Shown in pieces: positions 1 through 5,170 of a DNA stretch of 10,753 bases; within the stretch, counting starts at the first letter, position 1, and each line of letters starts with the position of its first letter. Source of the stretch: CAYZUC01 sp964481705 (GTDB taxonomy: Bacteria; Bacillota; Clostridia; Lachnospirales; Lachnospiraceae). Location of the stretch: contig CAYZUC010000096.1 of the NCBI GenBank assembly GCA_964481705.1, positions 1-10,753 on the forward strand, written 5' to 3'. Made by a program: the position numbers and the translations under genes. The notes below the pieces were generated by a model that saw only the letters and a list, made by a program, of their open reading frames with translations, was not told where the DNA came from and made no database searches.

Positions 1-2117
1 TTGCCGGTACCATTCGACATGGTTTTTTTCCATTTCTGGAAAATTGGTTTCGATCGACACCATATGTGAGTACACTAACCTTGATTATTCTTGGCTATGG
101 TTTCCTTTTCATTCTTTATGAGGAGCGACAACAAGATATTGTAGATCAGGGTCAGTTTACCATGATTACAGATGTGATAAGAAAACAGATACTTTTGATG
201 ACCTTTATTTTCCTGTACCTGTTTGGAACCAAGCAGAGCGGTAATGTATCCCGTATCATTCTTGGCTATTTTTTCTGTATTAATATTATTCTGCAATTCT
301 TCATTCGTTTGATATATAAGAGATTTTTATACTATTACGTAAAGAATAACCGGAATGAGAATCGTGTACTTTTAGTTACATTAGAGGATCGGGTAGAGGG
401 TATTTTAAAGAATCTTTTCTCACAAAAAGGAAAATTCCTTAATGTAACGTCCATTGTTCTTCTGGATCAGAATCGGGTTGGAAAGTCAATTATGGGTATT
501 CCTGTTATTGGGGATATGGAGACGATTTTTGATACACATCGTGATTATATTTACGACGAAGTTTTTATTAATATTCCGTTCGATTATCCGATACCATTGG
601 AATCTGTGATTATGGGATTTGAACAGATGGGATTGACAGTTAATCTTAATATTGATGTATTTAATATCTCTGTTGAGGAAAAAGTGATTACGAACTTTGG
701 AAAGTATAAGGTAATCTCTTTTGCTACCAAGAATATGGATTCGGTTCAGATGCTGATGAAGCGTCTTATGGATATTTGCGGAAGTATTGTGGGATTGCTG
801 ATAACAGGAGTTCTTACTTTGATTCTTGCTCCAATTATTAAGATACAATCGCCGGGACCGGTTTTCTTTTCTCAGGAGAGAGTTGGTATCAATGGCAGGC
901 GTTTTCGTATATATAAGTTTCGTTCCATGTATCTGGGTGCTGAGGAGAAGAAACAGCAGCTCATGGAACAAAATGAGATGCAGGGCTTGATGTTTAAAAT
1001 GAAGAACGATCCCAGAGTAACTCCAGTTGGCAGATGGATACGTCGAACGAGTCTGGATGAGTTTCCTCAATTTTGGAATGTCCTTCGTGGAGATATGAGT
1101 CTGGTTGGTACAAGACCTCCCACAGTAGATGAGTACAGCCAATATGAAGGATATCATCTGAAACGTCTGAGTATACGGCCGGGTATCACCGGGCTATGGC
1201 AGGTGAGTGGGCGTAATGAAATTAAAAACTTTGAGGATGTTGTTAAATTGGACTTCCAATATATTGATCAATGGTCATTACTTTTGGATATCAAGATTAT
1301 TCTTCAAACGATAGGAGTTATTTTTGGGAAGAGTGCAAAGTGGAGTGACTCATGCTGCCTTTTGGGCGTAAATCTCTCTGTTATGAATATGCCTGAGACG
1401 ATTCAATATATCCAACAGAATCTGAAAGAGCTTTCTGGCAAGTATATCTGTGTATCCAATGTGCATACCACGGTTATGAGTTATGAGAATCCTGATTATC
1501 TGGCTGTTCAGAATGGAGCAGCACTGGTACTTCCAGACGGGAAACCACTTTCCGTGGAGGCAAAGAAAAGAGGATGTCAGACAATTGGGCGAGTGACAGG
1601 ACCTGATTTAATGGGAGAGATATTCCGTATTTCTGCGTGGAATGGATACCGCCATTATTTTTATGGCAGTTCAGAAGAGACTATAGAAAAGTTACAAATG
1701 GAATTAGAGCGTCGTTATCCCGGAATACAGATTGTCGGGATGGTTTCTCCTCCCTATCGTGAGTTGACAGAAGAGGAGGATCGGATTGAGATACAAAAAA
1801 TGAAGGATGCCGAAGCTGATTTTATCTGGATCGGTCTTGGTGCACCCAAGCAGGAAATCTACATGGCAAAGCATCAGGATATGACGCCTGGTGTAATGAT
1901 TGGAGTCGGAGCAGGATTTGACTACTACGCCGGAAATATTGCACGTGCACCTAAATGGATGCAGAGATGCAGTCTGGAATGGTTATATCGGCTGCTTCAG
2001 GATCCAAAGAAATTGTTCAAGCGTTATCTGCTCACGAATGGTAAGTTTTTGATTCTTGTTCATCGTGAGAATGCCAGACTAAAAAAAGAAGCGAGAGCAG
2101 CGAGAAAGAGAAAGTAA
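1..2117 (+). CDS. Fusion of polyprenyl-phosphate sugar-phosphate transferase and WecG/TagA/CpsF-type glycosyltransferase (5' partial)
   Basis: This membrane enzyme probably starts a surface polysaccharide or teichoic-type glycan by moving a sugar-phosphate from a nucleotide sugar to undecaprenyl phosphate and then adding the second sugar. Residues are counted from GTG 66. Hydrophobic helices lie at about 3-18, 40-56 and 64-84, followed by a Rossmann-like CoA-binding-type region to about 225. The bacterial sugar transferase domain covers about 228-420, with KFRSM at 284-288, the catalytic DE pair at D331/E332 and the GDMSLVGTRPP signature. The GT26 domain runs from about 426 to 683, with LPDG (D491), GAPKQE (592-597), GVGAGFDYYAG (613-623) and a C-terminal basic tail. 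The frame is open from base 3 with no stop, and GTG 66 has no ribosome binding site, so the real start and at least one more N-terminal helix lie left of the window. Sugar specificity cannot be read from sequence. Confidence 0.9.
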   Translation, partial: AGTIRHGFFPFLENWFRSTPYVSTLTLIILGYGFLFILYEERQQDIVDQGQFTMITDVIRKQILLMTFIFLYLFGTKQSGNVSRIILGYFFCINIILQFFIRLIYKRFLYYYVKNNRNENRVLLVTLEDRVEGILKNLFSQKGKFLNVTSIVLLDQNRVGKSIMGIPVIGDMETIFDTHRDYIYDEVFINIPFDYPIPLESVIMGFEQMGLTVNLNIDVFNISVEEKVITNFGKYKVISFATKNMDSVQMLMKRLMDICGSIVGLLITGVLTLILAPIIKIQSPGPVFFSQERVGINGRRFRIYKFRSMYLGAEEKKQQLMEQNEMQGLMFKMKNDPRVTPVGRWIRRTSLDEFPQFWNVLRGDMSLVGTRPPTVDEYSQYEGYHLKRLSIRPGITGLWQVSGRNEIKNFEDVVKLDFQYIDQWSLLLDIKIILQTIGVIFGKSAKWSDSCCLLGVNLSVMNMPETIQYIQQNLKELSGKYICVSNVHTTVMSYENPDYLAVQNGAALVLPDGKPLSVEAKKRGCQTIGRVTGPDLMGEIFRISAWNGYRHYFYGSSEETIEKLQMELERRYPGIQIVGMVSPPYRELTEEEDRIEIQKMKDAEADFIWIGLGAPKQEIYMAKHQDMTPGVMIGVGAGFDYYAGNIARAPKWMQRCSLEWLYRLLQDPKKLFKRYLLTNGKFLILVHRENARLKKEARAARKRK

Positions 2118-2720
2118 ATGGCTATTAATACAATTATTTTTGATATAGGAAATGTTTTAACTGATTTTTGCTGGGAACGTCATTTTGAAAAATTTCATTT
2201 TTCGAAAGAAGTGTTTGACCGTGTGGCAAAGGCTACAGTACAGAGCCCCGCTTGGGGAGAATTTGACCGAGGAATTCCAGAACAGGAAGTACTTCAGATG
2301 TTTATAAAGAATGACCCGGGTGTAGAGAAGGAAATCCGGGAAATGTTTACCGATATCTCGGATACGATTCATATGTATCCGACCACAATCCCATGGATTA
2401 TGGATTTGAAGAAACATGGATATCGAGTATTAATCCTTTCAAACTTGTCAAATAAGACACTGAGTGAATGTGCCCCGGATATGGAGTTTTTAAATTATAT
2501 TGATGGAGGTATGCTTTCCTTCCGAGATCATGTTGTGAAGCCGGAACCCCGTATTTACGAGCTTTTGATTGAAAGGTATTTTCTTGAGCCAACGGAGTGC
2601 GTATTTCTGGATGATCGACCGGAAAATGTAGCAGCAGCTGAGAAGTTCGGAATCCATGGGATTGTATTCACAACGAGAGAAGAGGCAATAAAAGAGCTTA
2701 CATCACTAGGGGTGAGGTAA
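2118..2720 (+). CDS. HAD-superfamily phosphatase, subfamily IA, YihX-like
   Basis: A 200-residue cytosolic hydrolase, the normal length for HAD subfamily IA with a helical cap inserted after motif I. Motif I is FDIGNVL with the nucleophile D9. The usual second aspartate is glycine, as in the YihX (glucose-1-phosphate phosphatase) group, which keeps DxGNV. Motif II is LSN with S108, motif III is the lysine K141 in VKPEP, and motif IV is the acidic pair D165/D166 in FLDDRPENV. All core catalytic positions are therefore present. The ATG follows the stop codon of the glycosyltransferase directly, with no spacer, so the two are very likely co-transcribed and translationally coupled. That context allows a role in dephosphorylating a sugar phosphate, but this is inference; the gene could equally be a general metabolite phosphatase. 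The terminator hairpin overlaps its last codons. Confidence 0.9.
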   Translation: MAINTIIFDIGNVLTDFCWERHFEKFHFSKEVFDRVAKATVQSPAWGEFDRGIPEQEVLQMFIKNDPGVEKEIREMFTDISDTIHMYPTTIPWIMDLKKHGYRVLILSNLSNKTLSECAPDMEFLNYIDGGMLSFRDHVVKPEPRIYELLIERYFLEPTECVFLDDRPENVAAAEKFGIHGIVFTTREEAIKELTSLGVR

Positions 2721-2724
2721 GCTC
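2687..2724. terminator. Bidirectional hairpin terminator between convergent genes
   Basis: GAGCTTAC (2694-2701) pairs perfectly with GTAAGCTC (2717-2724), and an inner TCAC/GTGA stem (2703-2706 with 2712-2715) extends it beyond one mismatch. Read on the minus strand, the hairpin is followed at once by TTTTATT (2693-2687), a good exit for the minus-strand membrane protein. Read on the plus strand it is followed by a weaker ATTCTTATC. It overlaps the stop codon of the HAD gene. Confidence 0.65.
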
Positions 2725-2731
2725 ATTCTTA

Positions 2732-2983
2732 TCAGGAATCTTTTTTATCACGATAAGTGTAAGGATTGTCAAATGCCTTGCGTCCTTCGCGAACGTTATG
2801 AATCATTAAGAATAGGTGGATGATTATTGGCACAGCAATGGTTGCGGTCACAGATGCATAGAACATTTGGATAGAATAAGGTGTCTTGAGCAAAGCAAAG
2901 ACAAGTGTTAATAAGTATAACGCAACTAAAATGACAACCCCACCAAGGGCTAAGATTCTTTTGAGCTTCATACGATTCTCCAT
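2732..2983 (-). CDS. Small two-helix membrane protein of unknown function
   Basis: An 83-residue protein with a basic N-terminus (MENRMKLKR), two predicted transmembrane helices (about residues 10-32 and 38-60, the second containing AVPIIIHLFLMI) and a charged C-terminal tail ending in DKKDS. The basic N-terminus suggests that both ends face the cytoplasm. An AAAGGTG ribosome binding site lies at about 2992-2998 in front of the ATG at 2983, supporting this start over the internal ATG four codons later. A near-consensus promoter sits about 50 bases upstream and a terminator follows the stop, so it looks like a single-gene transcription unit convergent with the HAD gene. I do not recognise a named family and no catalytic residues are evident. 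Confidence 0.8.
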   Translation of the reverse strand: MENRMKLKRILALGGVVILVALYLLTLVFALLKTPYSIQMFYASVTATIAVPIIIHLFLMIHNVREGRKAFDNPYTYRDKKDS

Positions 2984-3034
2984 TCTATGCGCACCTTTCT
3001 ACGCATCAGGGTTTATGATTTATCTTGTTGCTAT

Positions 3035-3063
3035 ATCATAACTGCGATAAGTTGGAAAGTCAA
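3035..3063 (-). promoter_or_regulatory. Sigma-A promoter for the minus-strand membrane protein
   Basis: On the minus strand, TTGACT (-35, 3063-3058) and TATGAT (-10, 3040-3035) are separated by exactly 17 bases. Transcription would start near 3028, leaving a leader of about 45 bases before the ATG at 2983. Confidence 0.75.
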
Positions 3064-3076
3064 GGCTAAGTAAATA

Positions 3077-3113
3077 CGACGGACATGAATGCTTCCTGCA
3101 CTCACGTCCGTCG
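3077..3113 (-). repeat. Inverted repeat forming a 16-bp hairpin, perfect only in minus-strand RNA
   Basis: The arms 3077-3092 and 3098-3113 enclose a 5-base loop (TTCCT on the plus strand). The outer 8 bp are CGACGGAC/GTCCGTCG. On the plus strand there are two A/C mismatches (3085/3105 and 3089/3101). On the minus strand the same positions become G-U wobbles, so the minus-strand RNA would pair along the whole arm. In that direction it is followed by TATTTACTT, a weak U tract. It lies just upstream of the minus-strand promoter and no minus-strand gene sits to its right, so its role is unclear: terminator of antisense transcription, a dispersed palindromic repeat, or a structured RNA. Confidence 0.6.
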
Positions 3114-3193
3114 ATTTGTTGGGGGAGGATAAGTTTAATCAATGGAGGGGGAACCCCAATGATTATTCATAGTATTGACGAAATTTTTAGCAC

Positions 3194-3222
3194 TATACAA
3201 AAAAATGAAAATAGTTTATAAT
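3194..3222 (+). promoter_or_regulatory. Probable sigma-A promoter for the SEC-C gene
   Basis: TATACA (3194-3199, four of six matches to the -35 consensus) and a perfect TATAAT (3217-3222) are spaced by 17 bases. The start would fall near 3229, giving a short leader that contains the AAAGGAG ribosome binding site at about 3243-3249. Confidence 0.6.
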
Positions 3223-3257
3223 AGGTTCATTATTCAATAGATAAAGGAGTTTTAGTC

Positions 3258-3761
3258 ATGGGATTATTAGATGATTGGAGAGCAAAGGCTTACGATGCTG
3301 AGGCAGATAAGGGTGCTTTACAAAAATTATGGAAGGCATATTTTTTACAGGAGAAAGCAATCTATGAAGAACTGTTGAAGAGTCCGGATGAAGTGGTTGA
3401 AGGTACTGTAAAAGAACTTGCAGAAAAATATGGTGTCACTGTTGAGACAATGGTAGGCTTCTTGGACGGGATAGAAGAGAGTCTGAAGACATCCAACAAT
3501 ATAGAAGAGATGGATGAGGACACGAAGGTGTCTCTTGACTTTGATAAAGAGCTTTTATATAAGAATATGGTTGGCGCGAAAGCAGACTGGCTGTACGAGC
3601 TTCCGGAATGGGAAGCAATCTTTGATGAAGAAAAAAGATCTGAGCTTTATAAGGAACAGAAGCTTTCTACTACTATTAAAAGAGAAGGCAAGAAGGTTGG
3701 ACGTAACGATCCGTGTCCATGTGGAAGCGGTAAGAAGTATAAAAAATGCTGCGGCAGGTAA
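3258..3761 (+). CDS. SEC-C zinc-motif protein with uncharacterised helical N-terminal region
   Basis: A 167-residue soluble protein. The C-terminal end is a clear SEC-C motif: C153 and C155 in NDPCPCGSGKKYKKCC, then the adjacent pair C164/C165. This is the zinc-binding module also found at the C-terminus of SecA, where it contacts SecB and the ribosome. The first 145 residues are charged and predicted helical (an acidic stretch near 78-90 and WLYELPEWE near 111-119), and I recognise no enzymatic domain there. SEC-C fused to an otherwise anonymous region is common in Firmicutes, and function is generally unassigned. The ATG at 3258 has AAAGGAG at good spacing and its own promoter. A strong terminator follows 18 bases after the stop. 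A role near the translocon or ribosome is inference from the motif alone. Confidence 0.85.
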   Translation: MGLLDDWRAKAYDAEADKGALQKLWKAYFLQEKAIYEELLKSPDEVVEGTVKELAEKYGVTVETMVGFLDGIEESLKTSNNIEEMDEDTKVSLDFDKELLYKNMVGAKADWLYELPEWEAIFDEEKRSELYKEQKLSTTIKREGKKVGRNDPCPCGSGKKYKKCCGR

Positions 3762-3779
3762 TAATTTAGTACGGAATAC

Positions 3780-3812
3780 AAAAGTCAGACAGAAGTTATG
3801 TCTGACTTTTTT
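3780..3812 (+). terminator. Rho-independent terminator after the SEC-C gene
   Basis: AAAAGTCAGACA (3780-3791) pairs perfectly over 12 bp with TGTCTGACTTTT (3799-3810) around a 7-base loop, and the T tract runs 3807-3812. It lies only 29 bases before the start codon of the next gene. Confidence 0.85.
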
Positions 3813-3841
3813 CGAAGATACACTATTTTTGGAGGAGTTTT

Positions 3842-4528
3842 ATGAAGCGATTATGTCTCGTTCTCTTTTTGGGAACAACTATTTTAATGACAGCGTGTGG
3901 TAATCAGGCAGATAAGGATGGAGTGCATACAACTGAGAATGCTGAAACTCCGGTTATTGTGCTTGGTGACGAAAATATAACACATGAGGACTTATCCGGT
4001 GAAACGGAGGCAGAAGTGGAAGGTACTACCAGTATTTCCACAGAAGCTGCGACGGAGAATGCAACAGATGGCGATTCCTCAAAGGAAGTCTCCTTCACGG
4101 GTACGTATCTTGGCATCGGAAATGCACCAATGGATGCCACGGTAAAGAAATCTGTGACGAATGAGGATGGTACGTATGTCGAGATTTTATCCTGTGAGGA
4201 TGATACAATCACGATTTACATGGAAAAGGAGATTTTGCCAGCAGAAAGAGATACCTTGGAGAAGGTGCAGTCATATCTGGCCGGAAAGTATGAATGGAAG
4301 TCGACGATTGCTTCCGAAGACGAGGAATTGTCTAAGACAATTGACTGTCCGGTGTATCGTTTTCAAGTGAGTACAGGAGAAGGAGAAGAGACTATGGTTC
4401 ATGATGTTGCCTACATTACAACAGATGGCTTTGGCTTTTTATTAGACTGCTCTTGTGAAGCGAGTACATTTCAAGAAAATCTTGAACTGATGGAGATGTG
4501 GATTGGTTCAGCTTATATTGGTCAATAA
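3842..4528 (+). CDS. Predicted lipoprotein with acidic Ser/Thr-rich linker, unknown function
   Basis: A 228-residue exported protein. Residues 1-18 form a type II signal peptide (MKR, a hydrophobic core, then LMTAC), with C19 the predicted lipidated cysteine; the methionine at -3 is less usual than leucine in that position. Residues 20-85 are a low-complexity, acidic, Thr/Ser/Glu-rich linker typical of Gram-positive lipoproteins. Residues 86-228 look like a compact mixed domain containing four cysteines (C118, C169, C203, C205) that could form disulfides outside the membrane. I do not recognise the domain. GGAGGAG (3831-3837) is ideally placed for the ATG. Only about 29 bases separate it from the preceding terminator and no convincing promoter fits there, so it may be expressed by read-through from the SEC-C gene. 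Confidence 0.8.
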   Translation: MKRLCLVLFLGTTILMTACGNQADKDGVHTTENAETPVIVLGDENITHEDLSGETEAEVEGTTSISTEAATENATDGDSSKEVSFTGTYLGIGNAPMDATVKKSVTNEDGTYVEILSCEDDTITIYMEKEILPAERDTLEKVQSYLAGKYEWKSTIASEDEELSKTIDCPVYRFQVSTGEGEETMVHDVAYITTDGFGFLLDCSCEASTFQENLELMEMWIGSAYIGQ

Positions 4529-4534
4529 CTTCTC

Positions 4535-4563
4535 TTGACAAAGCATTTTTCCGGTAGTAAACT
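4535..4563 (+). promoter_or_regulatory. Sigma-A promoter of the thrS T-box operon
   Basis: A perfect TTGACA (4535-4540), a 17-base spacer and TAAACT (4558-4563) start immediately after the lipoprotein stop codon. Transcription would begin near 4570, just before the T-box leader. Confidence 0.8.
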
Positions 4564-4569
4564 ACGGAT

Positions 4570-4848
4570 AAGTATACAAGACAATACATTGAAGAGACGA
4601 GTAGGACAGGAAATCATTTCAGAGAGAGATAACGGTCGATTGACCGGCTGCGATTATCTTATGAGGAACTGTTTGAAAACTAACTCTGAGTGACCCCAAT
4701 CCGGTCCGGTGATTCCGTTATCGTCAAATGAGATATTTCAGATACGTCCTGTTGTTGTATTCGATGGTTAGTGTCTGAGATGAACTAGGGTGGAACCGCG
4801 ATTATTCGTCCCTCGTACCGCGTATGCGTTGTACGGGGGACTTTTTTT
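4570..4848 (+). promoter_or_regulatory. T-box riboswitch, threonine-specific (specifier ACT)
   Basis: This leader senses uncharged tRNA-Thr and lets transcription proceed into the downstream genes. Stem I begins with GAAGAGACGAGTA (AGTA is the conserved 5' side of the specifier loop) and continues with the conserved AGAGAG. On the 3' side, GAAAACTAACTCTGAG carries the specifier ACT at 4679-4681; AGAG at the stem base pairs with CTCT and GACAG with CTGTT around the loop. Stem III shows the usual CCGTTATC (4715-4722). The T-box sequence TGGAACCGCG is at 4791-4800, preceded by AGGG that can pair with CCCT (4810-4813) to form the antiterminator. The ACT specifier agrees with the thrS gene downstream. 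It also controls the small membrane protein gene that precedes thrS. Confidence 0.92.
4808..4848 (+). terminator. T-box terminator hairpin
   Basis: GTCCCTCGTAC (4808-4818) pairs with GTACGGGGGAC (4831-4841) over 11 bp including one T-G wobble, with a small inner CGC/GCG stem, followed by seven Ts (4842-4848). The 5' arm includes the CCCT used by the antiterminator, so the two structures are mutually exclusive. Confidence 0.9.
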
Positions 4849-4901
4849 CGCAGGAAAATCCGTGCACATGTTGGAGAAAACTGTTCAGAAAAGAGGTATG
4901 T

Positions 4902-5135
4902 ATGAAAAAGTATGTAGACAAATGTATTTCCTTAGTACAGAAGCTTAGTGAGAATCAGAACCTGATGTTACCGATAGCGTGTCTTTTTTTAGGAATCATT
5001 ATCGGCTTTTGGATATCTCCTGTTAAAAACGGTGTATCCATCTGGTGTGATAACACAGTAGGAAGTAACAATGGTAATTGCAGAAATGAAGGATTTAAGC
5101 TGAATAATACCCGTGAGAAATACAAAAACAAATAA
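4902..5135 (+). CDS. Small single-helix membrane protein in the T-box/thrS operon
   Basis: A 77-residue protein starting MKKYVDK. AAGAGG at 4891-4896 supports ATG 4902; the longer reading from 4824 would begin inside the terminator loop and is rejected. Residues about 22-41 (LPIACLFLGIIIGFWIS) form one transmembrane helix, followed by a polar tail rich in Asn and Gly with two cysteines (DNTVGSNNGNC) and a basic end. I recognise no named family. It lies between the T-box terminator and thrS with only 35 bases before the thrS start, so it should be induced together with thrS when charged tRNA-Thr is scarce. It has no feature of an aminoacyl-tRNA synthetase accessory protein, and its function is unknown. 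Confidence 0.65.
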   Translation: MKKYVDKCISLVQKLSENQNLMLPIACLFLGIIIGFWISPVKNGVSIWCDNTVGSNNGNCRNEGFKLNNTREKYKNK

Positions 5136-5170
5136 ATATATACGGGACAGTGAAAGAAAGGAACAAAGAA

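Noticed and set aside
486..1157. 223-codon open frame on the minus strand
   Set aside because: It is antisense to the well-conserved sugar transferase domain, has no ribosome binding site, and its composition (His/Asn/Ile-rich, low identity to anything recognisable) fits a shadow frame.
3514..3903. 129-codon plus-strand frame overlapping the SEC-C and lipoprotein genes
   Set aside because: It runs through the SEC-C gene in another frame, across the terminator and into the lipoprotein signal peptide; no ribosome binding site.
4550..4567. CCGGTAG/CTACGG inverted repeat after the lipoprotein stop as a terminator
   Set aside because: It has a bulge and no T tract on its 3' side, and it overlaps the -10 of the T-box promoter; too weak to call.
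4628..4722. Exact 8-base complementarity between GATAACGG (4628-4635) in stem I and CCGTTATC (4715-4722) in stem III of the T-box
   Set aside because: Both segments already belong to the standard T-box fold (apical stem I and stem III); the match is probably coincidental, although a structure probe could test it.
4824..4901. Upstream extension of the small membrane protein starting at ATG 4824
   Set aside because: That ATG is inside the T-box terminator loop and has no ribosome binding site; ATG 4902 does.
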